Assembly (NCBI GenBank): GCA_050179685.1
Contig: JBFXEW010000007.1
Span: 62,001-126,000, forward strand
DNA from: GWE2-40-63 sp050179685
GTDB taxonomy: Bacteria; Bacteroidota; Bacteroidia; Bacteroidales; SZUA-534
Length of the DNA: 64,000 nt
Reading direction: 5' to 3'
In this document: in pieces, positions 25,846 through 34,616 of the stretch
Numbering within the stretch: position 1 is the stretch's first letter
Layout of the letters: every line of letters starts with the position of its first letter
Notes under the pieces: model-generated
The model's database searches: none
Seen by the model: the letters and a program-made list of their open reading frames with translations, nothing else
Told to the model about the DNA's origin: nothing
Program-made: the position numbers and the translations under genes

Positions 25846-27240
25846 ATGTTACGAATCGTATTAATACCTATTGTTGCCGGTTTTTTATCCCTGCTTGGTT
25901 TTTTAAACAGTCCGGTATCGCTCGATATCAACCTGCCAGCCAGTGCAAATGCGGGCGATGAGTTTTTGGTAGAAGTAACCATAAACAAGGGCGACATCGA
26001 AGGATTTGCCCGTTTTCAACAGGATTTGCCCGTAGGTTTTACGGCAGTAGCCCGGCAAACGGCAAACGGCGAATTTCGGTTCGAAGATCAAAAAATTAAA
26101 ATCCAGTGGATGCGTGTTCCCTTCGACAGGGAGTTTACCATAAGTTATGCCATACAAGTTGCACCCACCGTTTCGGGTGAGTTTTCGCTCGAAGGAAAAT
26201 TCTCATACATCGAAAATAATGGAGTACAAACTGCCAGCATTCCGGCAAAATCGATAACTATTGTGGGCGACGAAACACTTGCCGGAACCGCCGAAACCTC
26301 ACAAACTACCTATTCATATCAGAATGTGAGCTTAAAAAACATCGACTGTGTACGGCAAAAACCTTTCTTAAACGAGAATAACGAAATAATTGTAAACCTG
26401 CTTATTAACAAGGGCGATTTGCGCGATTTTGGTAAAGTTCAGGAAGAAATTCCCAGAGGCTACCGTGCAGAAAGCATAAAAAGCAAGAACTCAATTTTTA
26501 CGTATAAAAATTCCATTATTAAATTCCTGTGGATGAATATGCCCCCAGAATCGCAGTTTGTGGTTTCGTACAAACTGATTCCCGAAGGCGAAATTCCCGA
26601 TCAGGCATTTTTAATCTCTGGAACTTTCTCATACGCTGAAAATGAGCGGACAAAAACCATCAACATTGCTGAACGTGCCGTTGATTTAACTGTGTTTGAT
26701 ACCGAAGAACTGGTGGCTCAAACCACGAGTCCTGAAGTTACCCAGCAGCCCGTTGAAGAAACACAAACGCAAACTCCGGTAGAAGAAACCTACACCCCTA
26801 CTCCGGTGCAAACTGAACCCGTTGTAACACAACCCGATTTGGCTTATACAGAACCGGTACAAACCCAACCTGAAATAAGCGAAAGTGAGCAGATGGACAA
26901 CAACCAGAATTACATGGATAATCTGGCTGGAGTAACCAATATTCCCTTACCCGATAATGGGGTTACTTATCGCGTGCAAATAGCTGCCGGCCATAATTTA
27001 GTGGGCAAACAATATTTTAAAAAATTAAATATTGTAGACGAAGTTCAGGTCGAAATTCACGACGGCTGGCATAAATACACTGTTGGTAATTTTATGATTT
27101 ACCGCGATGCCCGCGATTACCGCATGTACATCTGGAACAACACACCTATTCACGATGCTTTTGTTGCGGCATACAATAGTGGACTTCGAATTACTGTACA
27201 AGAAGCGCTGATGATAGCTAATCAAAAATGGTATAAATAA
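25846..27240 (+). CDS. Secreted protein with a duplicated domain and C-terminal SPOR-like domain
   Basis: Predicted envelope protein of 464 residues with an N-terminal hydrophobic segment (about 1-22). Two copies of the same roughly 110-residue domain follow: both contain INKGD, a PxGF/PxGY turn, an IK-x-x-WM core and GxFSY. A Gln/Pro/Thr-rich linker (about 290-360) leads to a C-terminal domain (VTYRVQIAAGHNLVGKQYF) resembling SPOR, which binds denuded septal glycan. Function is unknown; SPOR suggests localisation at division or remodelling sites. It is followed 44 bases later by an outer-membrane barrel gene on the same strand, so the pair may be one unit. I do not recognise the duplicated domain. 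Confidence 0.75.
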   Translation: MLRIVLIPIVAGFLSLLGFLNSPVSLDINLPASANAGDEFLVEVTINKGDIEGFARFQQDLPVGFTAVARQTANGEFRFEDQKIKIQWMRVPFDREFTISYAIQVAPTVSGEFSLEGKFSYIENNGVQTASIPAKSITIVGDETLAGTAETSQTTYSYQNVSLKNIDCVRQKPFLNENNEIIVNLLINKGDLRDFGKVQEEIPRGYRAESIKSKNSIFTYKNSIIKFLWMNMPPESQFVVSYKLIPEGEIPDQAFLISGTFSYAENERTKTINIAERAVDLTVFDTEELVAQTTSPEVTQQPVEETQTQTPVEETYTPTPVQTEPVVTQPDLAYTEPVQTQPEISESEQMDNNQNYMDNLAGVTNIPLPDNGVTYRVQIAAGHNLVGKQYFKKLNIVDEVQVEIHDGWHKYTVGNFMIYRDARDYRMYIWNNTPIHDAFVAAYNSGLRITVQEALMIANQKWYK

Positions 27241-27284
27241 TCTGAAGCTTTTTATTAAATTCGCAACATATGTAATTTAACTTA

Positions 27285-28610
27285 ATGAGAATTGCGAATT
27301 ACCTGATACCGATTTTTCTTTGCTTCGCCTCCACTGTTTTGGCACAACAATTAGATTACGATTACGAAACCTTGCTTTTGCAGGAAGAAGAATCGACTGA
27401 AGGGTTGGCCTTTAAGCCTATTTTAGGTGCAGGAATGGGAACGTTCTCGTTTTTTGGCGACGTGAACAACTACCTGCGCAGCCCGCTCTACGGTTTAACT
27501 TCGTACAGGGTGTCCATATCGAGAAACTTAAGCAAAAATTTCGATTTTGAATTCCACGGTTCCTTTGGCGAGGTTTCAGGTAACGAGTATAACGGTAATG
27601 TTGACGCCGTTCAGAATTTTAAAACCAGTCTTTTTTTAGGCGGCGTTTCATTGGTTTATAACTTTAATCACCTGCTTAAAAGACAGCGGCCCATTCACCC
27701 CTTTATTGCCATAGGTGCCGAAATACTGCAATTTACCCCCAAAGGCGATTACCTCGACAGCAATGGAAATCCGTACCATTACTGGAACGATGGAACCATT
27801 CGCGATGTGGAACAAGGCCTGGGCGTGGGAAATATTATCAGCCGCGATTACAAATACGAAACCGACCTGCGCGATTTGGATTTATACAATTACGGCTATT
27901 ATCCCAAAACCAGTTTTGCCATTCCTGTTGATATAGGTGTTCACGTCACTGTTTCTGATCGGGTTAAATGCCGCATTGGCACTGCACTGCATCTGGCCAT
28001 GTCTGATTACATCGATAATTACAAGGGTGGTGGTGCCTGGAAAAACGATATCGTATTAAATACCTACATATCACTTTCGTTCGATATGTTCTCGCCTGCC
28101 GACGAAATTGCATCAGTTGAGAACTTTAAAAACCTGAAATTTACCATTACCGATAACGAAGATTCCGATGGTGATGGTGTGGACGACTTTAACGATGAAT
28201 GCCCAAATACGCCTCCAAATGTTAAGGTAAACTTTAAAGGTTGTCCGCTCGATACCGACAACGACGGAGTTCCTGATTATATGGATAAACAAAACGACAC
28301 CCAATCGGGAACCTTTGCTGTAGGTGCCAACGGGGTTAAAATTATGGAAAACCATTTAATTGTAATGCTTTACGACCCCGATGCAGTGAAACGCAGCGAA
28401 GTAAAACTTTATAAACGCACTTCTGACGCCAAACAAGATGATAAAGAAGTTAAAGGGATTCCTGAAAAGTTTAAGCAGGTAGATGTTAACGGCGACAACT
28501 ACATCTCGCACGAAGAACTACAGGAAGCTATTGATGCTATTTTTGAGATGAACTCTACCCTTACTCCAGGTGACATCTACGAATTGCAGGAGTTCTTCTT
28601 CAATCAATAA
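27285..28610 (+). CDS. Outer-membrane beta-barrel protein with thrombospondin type-3 repeats and an EF-hand
   Basis: Exported protein of 441 residues. A signal peptide ends at TVLAQ (about residue 20). Residues 45-270 alternate in the manner of an OmpA-type barrel (GAGMGTFSFFGDVNNYL, SLFLGGVSLVYNFNHLL, VDIGVHVTVSDRVKCRIG). Two calcium-binding thrombospondin type-3 repeats follow (DSDGDGVDDFNDECPNTP and DTDNDGVPDYMD). Instead of the usual OmpA peptidoglycan-binding domain, the C-terminus holds a canonical EF-hand loop DVNGDNYISHEE (D, N, D, Y, S, E at positions 1, 3, 5, 7, 9, 12) inside a helical region. Probably calcium-stabilised and surface-associated; specific role unknown. Downstream genes lie on the opposite strand. 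Confidence 0.8.
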   Translation: MRIANYLIPIFLCFASTVLAQQLDYDYETLLLQEEESTEGLAFKPILGAGMGTFSFFGDVNNYLRSPLYGLTSYRVSISRNLSKNFDFEFHGSFGEVSGNEYNGNVDAVQNFKTSLFLGGVSLVYNFNHLLKRQRPIHPFIAIGAEILQFTPKGDYLDSNGNPYHYWNDGTIRDVEQGLGVGNIISRDYKYETDLRDLDLYNYGYYPKTSFAIPVDIGVHVTVSDRVKCRIGTALHLAMSDYIDNYKGGGAWKNDIVLNTYISLSFDMFSPADEIASVENFKNLKFTITDNEDSDGDGVDDFNDECPNTPPNVKVNFKGCPLDTDNDGVPDYMDKQNDTQSGTFAVGANGVKIMENHLIVMLYDPDAVKRSEVKLYKRTSDAKQDDKEVKGIPEKFKQVDVNGDNYISHEELQEAIDAIFEMNSTLTPGDIYELQEFFFNQ

Positions 28611-28677
28611 AACAAAATAAAACTGAAAGCTATTCTATAACTACCTAATAGTTAGAACAAAAAGCTGAAGAAAACTT

Positions 28678-29145
28678 CTAACGAATTTTATTCATCCGAT
28701 CCATCTCTCGCTTATTGTCCTTGGCTTTAATGCCTTCCCGTTTATCGTATTGTTTTTTACCCCGGGTAAGAGCAATGTCAATTTTTACAAGCCCTGCAGC
28801 ATTGGTAAACAAGGTGAGTGGGATTATACTGAAACCACGCTCTTTAATTTTTTTGTGCAACTTGTTTAATTCCTGTCGGTTTAAAAGCAACTTGCGATCG
28901 CGACGGGGTTCATGATTCACATAACCTCCCATTTCGTATTCGGCAATGTAGAGGTTTTTAATATAAAGTTCGTTATTAATAAATGTGCAGTAAGTTTCGG
29001 TCAAACTGGCTTTCCCGTTACGTATCGACTTAATTTCAGTTCCCAGCAATTGAATACCAGCCGTAAATTTTTCAAGAATTTCATATTCAAAACTTGCTTT
29101 TTTATTCCTTAATCGTATGGTATTGGTTCGCGTCATTTTGTTCAT
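28678..29145 (-). CDS. smpB: SsrA-binding protein
   Basis: Small basic protein of 155 residues that delivers tmRNA to stalled ribosomes for trans-translation. Recognised by FEYEILEKFTAGIQLLGTEI, IKNLYIAEYEMGGYVNHEPR and the C-terminal ITLTRGKKQYDKRE-like tail (ALTRGKKQYDKREGIKAKD), which mimics mRNA in the decoding channel. Two ATGs (29145 and 29136) give MNKM at the start; the first is kept. It lies eight bases behind the Yip1-family gene and shares its promoter. No tmRNA gene was seen nearby. Confidence 0.95.
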   Translation of the reverse strand: MNKMTRTNTIRLRNKKASFEYEILEKFTAGIQLLGTEIKSIRNGKASLTETYCTFINNELYIKNLYIAEYEMGGYVNHEPRRDRKLLLNRQELNKLHKKIKERGFSIIPLTLFTNAAGLVKIDIALTRGKKQYDKREGIKAKDNKREMDRMNKIR

Positions 29146-29153
29146 GGTTTAAA

Positions 29154-29723
29154 TCAAAGGGCAAATATAGCTCCTAATATTAGTTTGGCCGCCAAATAAA
29201 GGAGAATAATAATTATCAGGCTAATGGGAACAAACCACTGGCGACGATCAACAGGCATCTCAATCAGGCGTTCGCTGCCAATCCAAAAAAGTATGATGCT
29301 GTAAAGTCCAATAAGGTTCAGAAGCGCATCAAGTCGGGGCAACAGCCCTGATAATATCATGGCAATATAAACCGGAGTAGAGGCGTATGCCATCAGGGTA
29401 AAGGCTTTAGTTCCGTTTCGCGGAATTTGAAAAATCGAAAATAGCTTATTCAAAATAAAGGCCGAACCATACAAGGTAACCAAAACAACCAGAATAAGAT
29501 GAAATATACTTCGCAATACTACCCCGGAACCCTGACGAAAAGTAGTTGGCCCAAAAATTACACTTCCCAAAAAAGTGGCCACTAAAAACAACGCTAAAAA
29601 CGGAATTATATATTGTGATAAAACCGCACCTCGACTTTTGTTTTCATTTAAAACACTGACAAATTCCCGTTTGGGTTCCATTAGTAAACCCCGAACGCGG
29701 TTTATAATAAGTTTAAGCAACAT
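29154..29723 (-). CDS. Yip1-family membrane protein
   Basis: Integral membrane protein of 189 residues with about five hydrophobic segments (YIIPFLALFLVATFLGSVI; SIFHLILVVLVTLYGSAFIL; FTLMAYASTPVYIAMILSGL; LLNLIGLYSIILFWIG; FVPISLIIIILLYLAAKLI). The TPVYIAMILSGLLP region and overall layout fit the Yip1/DUF1282 family. Function in bacteria is unknown. It is the first gene of a two-gene unit with smpB and is divergent from miaA; a -7 element lies 18 bases upstream. Confidence 0.75.
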   Translation of the reverse strand: MLLKLIINRVRGLLMEPKREFVSVLNENKSRGAVLSQYIIPFLALFLVATFLGSVIFGPTTFRQGSGVVLRSIFHLILVVLVTLYGSAFILNKLFSIFQIPRNGTKAFTLMAYASTPVYIAMILSGLLPRLDALLNLIGLYSIILFWIGSERLIEMPVDRRQWFVPISLIIIILLYLAAKLILGAIFAL

Positions 29724-29740
29724 ACCGATTTAATTTGCAG

Positions 29741-29748
29741 CAAAAATA
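29741..29748 (-). promoter_or_regulatory. -7 element for the Yip1-smpB unit
   Basis: Reads TATTTTTG on the minus strand, a perfect TAnnTTTG 18 bases before the ATG. On the opposite strand TATTTTTA (29752-29759) is a one-mismatch -7 candidate for miaA. Confidence 0.5.
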
Positions 29749-29779
29749 ATGTATTTTTACAAGCAATTATCATAATTAC

Positions 29780-30718
29780 ATGGAGGGAATCGCAAAAAAG
29801 ACCATCGATTTAATAACTGTTCTTGGACCTACAGCTACCGGAAAAACAAGTTTTGCCGTTCATTTGGCGCACTTGCTCAATGCTCAGATTATAAGTGCCG
29901 ATTCGCGCCAGGTTTACCGCGGAATGGATTTGGGAACCGGTAAAGATCTGTCAGAATACACCCTCCACGGACAACAAATTCCCTATCATCTTATCGATAT
30001 TGTTGAGGCAGGAACCAAATACAACGTATTTGAGTATCAGAATGACTTTTTAAAAGCCTACGAACAAATTGTTGCTGAAAACAGTTTTCCAATTTTGTGC
30101 GGTGGCTCGGGTATGTATATCGAAGCGGTGCTAAAAGGTTACCGCTTAGCCAATGTGCCTGAAAACGCTCAACTGCGCAAAAGTCTGGAAACCTACACCC
30201 TCGATGAGCTGAGTATCAGACTGGCAGAAATGAAACGCCTGCACAACACCAGCGATGTGGACACAAAAAAAAGAGCCATTCGGGCTATCGAAATTGAAAG
30301 TTATTACCAGGAACACCCCGAAACAGATTTATCCTATCCTGAATTCAATGCTTTAATATTGGGAATAAAACTTCACCGACAAGAAGTTAAACAACGAATT
30401 ACCGAACGCTTAAAACAACGCCTGCGTGATGGCATGATTGACGAGGTGGAACAACTTATTAAACAGGGAGTGGCGCCTGAAGCATTGGTTTATTATGGGC
30501 TCGAGTACAAATTTATTGTGCAATACCTACAGCATGAGTTTAGCTACAACACCATGGTCGAAAAATTAAACATTGCCATTCATCAGTTTGCAAAACGCCA
30601 AATGACCTGGTTCCGCCGGATGGAACGTGGAGGATTTAAAATTCACTGGATCGATGGATTGGCCAGTATGGAAGAAAAAGTTCACGTTGCCATGAGTCTG
30701 ATTCAGCGCTATTCCTAA
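29780..30718 (+). CDS. miaA: tRNA dimethylallyltransferase
   Basis: Adds a dimethylallyl group to N6 of A37 in tRNAs that read codons starting with U. The 312-residue protein has the P-loop GPTATGKTS (16-24), the substrate motif SADSRQVYRGMDLGTGK, and YHLIDIVEAGTKYNVFEY, all diagnostic of MiaA. FAKRQMTWFRRM near the C-terminus contacts the tRNA backbone. Length is normal. It is divergent from the Yip1-smpB unit and is followed after 176 bases by hflX, the same neighbour order seen in the E. coli miaA-hfq-hflX cluster, but hfq is absent here. Confidence 0.96.
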   Translation: MEGIAKKTIDLITVLGPTATGKTSFAVHLAHLLNAQIISADSRQVYRGMDLGTGKDLSEYTLHGQQIPYHLIDIVEAGTKYNVFEYQNDFLKAYEQIVAENSFPILCGGSGMYIEAVLKGYRLANVPENAQLRKSLETYTLDELSIRLAEMKRLHNTSDVDTKKRAIRAIEIESYYQEHPETDLSYPEFNALILGIKLHRQEVKQRITERLKQRLRDGMIDEVEQLIKQGVAPEALVYYGLEYKFIVQYLQHEFSYNTMVEKLNIAIHQFAKRQMTWFRRMERGGFKIHWIDGLASMEEKVHVAMSLIQRYS

Positions 30719-30849
30719 AAAATTCCACAAATTATTGCAATAAGTTTACTGAAAAAAAATAGCTGATACGATAACTATTTGTAAAGACCGATTGCAAGAA
30801 TATATTCGACGATTGCTTTTTCCACTTACTATTATTGAACAAATTAAGC

Positions 30850-30857
30850 TATTTTTG
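30850..30857 (+). promoter_or_regulatory. -7 element for hflX
   Basis: TATTTTTG is a perfect TAnnTTTG. With initiation about seven bases downstream, the leader to the ATG at 30895 would be about 30 bases. It lies inside the longer open frame from 30835, which argues for the later start. Confidence 0.6.
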
Positions 30858-30894
30858 TGTCGTTACTGAATTACATTTAAAAGATATTATATAC

Positions 30895-32121
30895 ATGGGT
30901 CAACCCTATTACAGTACTGAAAAAGAAATAGAACAAGCCGTTTTGATTGGAGTAATTAATCAGGAGCAGGACGAACAACAGGTAGAAGAATACCTGGACG
31001 AGTTGGCGTTTTTAACCGAAACTGCCGGTGCGGTTCCCGTAAAGCGGTTCACACAAAAACTCGATAAACCCCACCCCAAAACCTTTGTAGGAACGGGTAA
31101 AATAAATGAGATTGCTGCTTACGTTGAAGAACACGAAATTAAACTGATTATTTTCGACGATGAATTAACTCCCTCGCAGTTACGAAATATCGAAAGGGTA
31201 TTTAATTCGCGGGTTTTGGATCGTACCAATTTAATTCTCGACATATTTGCCCAAAGAGCACAAACAGCTCACGCCAAAGTGCAGGTTGAACTGGCCCAGT
31301 ATCAATATTTACTACCACGGCTTACCCGCATGTGGACACACCTGGAACGACAACGTGGAGGTATTGGTCTGCGTGGTCCCGGTGAAACCGAGATTGAAAC
31401 CGACCGCCGGATTATCCGCGATAAGATTTCGCGTCTAAAAGAACAGCTCGAAAAAATCGACAGGCAAATGTCGACCCAGCGTAAAAACCGGGGCGAAATG
31501 GTACGTGTTGCTTTAGTAGGTTACACCAACGTAGGCAAATCAACCATAATGAACCTGCTAAGCAAATCGGAAGTTTTTGCCGAAAATAAACTCTTTGCCA
31601 CACTCGACACCACCGTACGAAAAGTGGTAATTGGCAATCTGCCTTTCCTGCTTTCCGACACTGTCGGATTTATTCGCAAACTGCCCCATGACCTGGTTGA
31701 ATCGTTTAAATCGACCCTCGACGAAGTTCGCGAAGCTGATATTTTATTGCATGTTGTCGACATTTCGCATCCCAACTTCGAAGAACAAATTGAAGTGGTA
31801 AAACAAACGCTGTACGAAATTGACAAAACCGAAAAACCCACCTTCATTGTTTTTAATAAAATAGATGCTTATGAGTTTATTGAAAAAGATGAAGACGATT
31901 TAACACCCAAAACCATCGATAATTATTCGCTCGAAGAGTTAAAAAAATCGTGGATGGCCAAAAACAACCTGCCCTGCATTTTTATTTCGGCCAAAGAAAA
32001 AAACAATATCGATGAGTTTAGGAACCTTATTTACGATAAAGTTCGTGAGATTCACGCCAAACGCTATCCCTACAACAATTTCCTTTTCGACGATTCGTGG
32101 AAAAACGAAGTTGAAGAATAA
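30895..32121 (+). CDS. hflX: Ribosome-splitting GTPase HflX
   Basis: GTPase that binds and splits stalled 70S ribosomes under stress. The 408-residue protein has the N-terminal HflX domain (HPKTFVGTGKINEI; LTPSQLRNIERVF; VLDRTNLILDIFAQRAQTAH), the glycine-rich linker GGIGLRGPGETEIE, then the G domain: G1 GYTNVGKST (209-217), DTVGFIRKLP (G3), FNKID (G4) and ISAKEKNNI (G5). The ATG at 30895 is preferred because the family begins at this point and a perfect -7 element lies between it and an upstream TTG. Confidence 0.96.
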   Translation: MGQPYYSTEKEIEQAVLIGVINQEQDEQQVEEYLDELAFLTETAGAVPVKRFTQKLDKPHPKTFVGTGKINEIAAYVEEHEIKLIIFDDELTPSQLRNIERVFNSRVLDRTNLILDIFAQRAQTAHAKVQVELAQYQYLLPRLTRMWTHLERQRGGIGLRGPGETEIETDRRIIRDKISRLKEQLEKIDRQMSTQRKNRGEMVRVALVGYTNVGKSTIMNLLSKSEVFAENKLFATLDTTVRKVVIGNLPFLLSDTVGFIRKLPHDLVESFKSTLDEVREADILLHVVDISHPNFEEQIEVVKQTLYEIDKTEKPTFIVFNKIDAYEFIEKDEDDLTPKTIDNYSLEELKKSWMAKNNLPCIFISAKEKNNIDEFRNLIYDKVREIHAKRYPYNNFLFDDSWKNEVEE

Positions 32122-32136
32122 TAAAATGTTGCTGGC

Positions 32137-33255
32137 ATGAGTCGTTTCAGGTTTTTTATACTTGTTTTTTTTCTGTTCCAAATAAGTCTGGCCCAAAATC
32201 TGGTTCCAAACGGAAGTTTTGAACTCTACCAGCGATGTCCGGCCGATTACGTTTCCATTCAACGCTACAGCGATGTTTTTAGCTGGGAATCGCCCAACAG
32301 CGGAACTCCCGACTATTTTCATGCCTGTTCACAAAAATGTGGGGTCCCTCACAACTGGATAGGTTCAGCTGAAGCCTTCGATGGGAAAGGCTACATGGGA
32401 ATTATTGGCTGCATGCAACAAATAGATCCCAACCAAATTGCTTATCGCGAATACATCAGGGTTCGATTACGCCGACCGCTGGAAGCCGGAAAAACCTATT
32501 TTGCATCGATGCAGGTTCGGCTCGGACAAAGTTGCATTATTGCCTGCAATGGTTTGGGCATGTTTTTTTCCGATAACCCGCTCAATTCGGTTCATTCCAT
32601 CAATTATCCGGTTCAAGCCGATATTGTGTTCCAACAAGATGAAATTATTCATGATAAAAATAGTTGGACTAAAGTCTGTGGTACTTTTCAGGCCGAGGGT
32701 GGCGAGGATTATTTAATTATCGGGAATTTTTTGTCGAACCAGCAAATGGAATATCGAAACTTTGACGAAAACCTGCTGCAAACGCAAAATACAAGCCCCA
32801 TGGCTTATTATTACATCGATTTTGTTGAAGTTTACGAATACCTGCCTGAGCTTAACCTTAGCTGCGAGGCTATGGAACCAGAACCCCTGATAGCTTTCGA
32901 CGGTGTTTTGCTGCGGAATCAAAAAATGGTTCTCGAAAACCTGTATTTTGAATTCGATAAAGCAATAATTTTGCCCGAGTCGCACTTTGAACTCGACAAA
33001 CTGGCAGCGCTTCTGCTCCAAAAAACACAATTAAAATTACACATCTATGGCCATACCGATAAGGTAGGAACTGATGAATACAATCAACAACTTTCGGAAG
33101 AAAGGGCACTTGCCGTTCGCAATTACCTGCTGGCAAAAGGGGTGTCGCGCTTTCGCATAGTAACGCAGGGCTTTGGAAGTTCAAAACCTGTATCGAACGA
33201 AAATAACGAAGAAGGAGACCGTTTAAACCGCAGGGTTGAGATTGAAGTTAAATAA
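32137..33255 (+). CDS. OmpA-family protein with an N-terminal jelly-roll-like domain
   Basis: Exported protein of 372 residues. A signal peptide (about 1-19) ends before QNLVPNGSFELYQRCP; the NGSFE opening and following beta-rich region to about 245 resemble carbohydrate-binding jelly-roll domains, with several cysteines that could form disulfides. The last 105 residues are an OmpA peptidoglycan-binding domain: LYFEFDKAIILPESHFELDK, HIYGHTDKVGTDEYNQQLSE and RFRIVTQGFGSSKPV with the RRVEIE end. It probably tethers the N-terminal domain to peptidoglycan from the periplasm or outer membrane. The gene is 15 bases behind hflX and converges with the SGNH gene 16 bases beyond its stop. Confidence 0.85.
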   Translation: MSRFRFFILVFFLFQISLAQNLVPNGSFELYQRCPADYVSIQRYSDVFSWESPNSGTPDYFHACSQKCGVPHNWIGSAEAFDGKGYMGIIGCMQQIDPNQIAYREYIRVRLRRPLEAGKTYFASMQVRLGQSCIIACNGLGMFFSDNPLNSVHSINYPVQADIVFQQDEIIHDKNSWTKVCGTFQAEGGEDYLIIGNFLSNQQMEYRNFDENLLQTQNTSPMAYYYIDFVEVYEYLPELNLSCEAMEPEPLIAFDGVLLRNQKMVLENLYFEFDKAIILPESHFELDKLAALLLQKTQLKLHIYGHTDKVGTDEYNQQLSEERALAVRNYLLAKGVSRFRIVTQGFGSSKPVSNENNEEGDRLNRRVEIEVK

Positions 33256-33271
33256 AACCCGAAGTATCAAC

Positions 33272-34561
33272 TTAAGGTTTTAGCTGCAACTCGCGAAGCA
33301 TGTGTGCATCGTAAGCTTTTAAAAAAGCCACAAAAAACAATTGAGCCTGATACTCGTAACCTTTTTGGGTAAAATGCAGGTAATCGGAATGAGCCAGACC
33401 AAAAGCCCGCCATGCATCCATGGAACCGGCTCCTCCCATTAAAGAATAAAAATCCCAATAAGCCAGTTGATTTTGCTCCGCTTGACTTTTAATAATTTCT
33501 GAAGCACGAGCCGCAGCTGCATTTACCTGAATCCTTTTAATGCGGTGATCGCCCGGCGTAGTTAATAAAACAGCTGCTTCAGGTGCCGCCTGCTTAATAT
33601 AATGCAGCAAACTATCAACTTTTTTCCTAAAATCTGCGGTATCAAAAACATTGGTATAACTATCGTTGGTGCCCAGCGATACAATTATCCAATCGGGATT
33701 TAAAGCATTCAGATGAGGAACAAAATAGTCACATCTCAGATAAGATTCGTACTGTGCCCCGTTAACTCCCACCGTGTGATAAATAATTCCCGGATCGTTG
33801 CTGTCGAAATTCATTCCATATAAGGTAAATTCCTTTTGCGCTTCGTTTTGCTTTTGCAGTTCCAGCGTAACTTGTTCCAAATCGCGATGGAATTCAAAAA
33901 GGGTAAATCCCTTTTCGGGAAAAGCCTGAACCGATTTTACCATGTCGTTTGGCTTTATCTTCAAAGCATAATTTTCAGGACCAAAGGCATGAAAAACCAT
34001 CAAACGATCGAAATCGTATCCGGCTAAAGCCTGATCGGTAATTCTGATATGTATGGAAGCATTGGCATCTAAAGTTTTTATTGATATGCCCGAAAGTCCT
34101 AACTCACAATTCCTTTCTTTTTCCACATTCCGGCAACTTTCCCAAACTCCGGTTGACGATACCGAGTAATTTAATGGATTATTTGTTCCGGCAACTTTGT
34201 AGGGGAAAATAAATCCACGCCCGCCCATAGCCCCTAAAAAGAAAGTTTGTAAACGCTTGCGAAAATGACCCGAAAAAAAATCGGCTTGCAAATGTGAATC
34301 ACCAATGTGCACAATGCGAACCTTGCCTGAACCTTTTAGCCCGACTTCGGTAAATTTTTCGAATAATTGCCGGTAAGCCAGCGATGAATCGGGAATTACC
34401 AGCTTATTCACGCCCTGATTAACAAAGGGATAGGACTCCAGTTCAAAAGGATTGTCCTGCGCTATACTTTCTGTTGTGGTAAAAGCTAAAAAAACCAATC
34501 CAAAAAAGACCGCTAAAAAATAATGCCTTTTAATTAATTTTATTGATGCAGTTTTATTCAT
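33272..34561 (-). CDS. Secreted SGNH/GDSL-hydrolase-fold protein
   Basis: Predicted extracytoplasmic esterase or acyltransferase of 429 residues. A signal segment (HYFLAVFFGLVFLAFTT) ends near SIAQ (about residue 35). VRIVHIGDSHLQADFF holds the block I nucleophile Ser; IIVSLGTNDSY is block III with the GTND; HSDYLHFTQKGYEYQAQ supplies the Asp and His of block V. The ATG at 34561 was chosen because it starts the signal peptide, while longer in-frame starts run back through the lysS terminator. It lies 55 bases behind lysS but after a terminator. It shares layout with the SGNH protein at 6985, suggesting a common envelope polymer target. Confidence 0.8.
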   Translation of the reverse strand: MNKTASIKLIKRHYFLAVFFGLVFLAFTTTESIAQDNPFELESYPFVNQGVNKLVIPDSSLAYRQLFEKFTEVGLKGSGKVRIVHIGDSHLQADFFSGHFRKRLQTFFLGAMGGRGFIFPYKVAGTNNPLNYSVSSTGVWESCRNVEKERNCELGLSGISIKTLDANASIHIRITDQALAGYDFDRLMVFHAFGPENYALKIKPNDMVKSVQAFPEKGFTLFEFHRDLEQVTLELQKQNEAQKEFTLYGMNFDSNDPGIIYHTVGVNGAQYESYLRCDYFVPHLNALNPDWIIVSLGTNDSYTNVFDTADFRKKVDSLLHYIKQAAPEAAVLLTTPGDHRIKRIQVNAAAARASEIIKSQAEQNQLAYWDFYSLMGGAGSMDAWRAFGLAHSDYLHFTQKGYEYQAQLFFVAFLKAYDAHMLRELQLKP

Positions 34562-34582
34562 AAGTAAGTGAGCGAATAAAAC

Positions 34583-34606
34583 GAAAGCTCCAATGGTGGA
34601 GCTTTC
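34583..34606 (-). terminator. Terminator of lysS
   Basis: A perfect ten-pair stem (forward arms 34583-34592 and 34597-34606) with a four-base loop; on the minus strand it is followed by GTTTTATTC. Confidence 0.7.
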
Positions 34607-34616
34607 TGAATTATCG

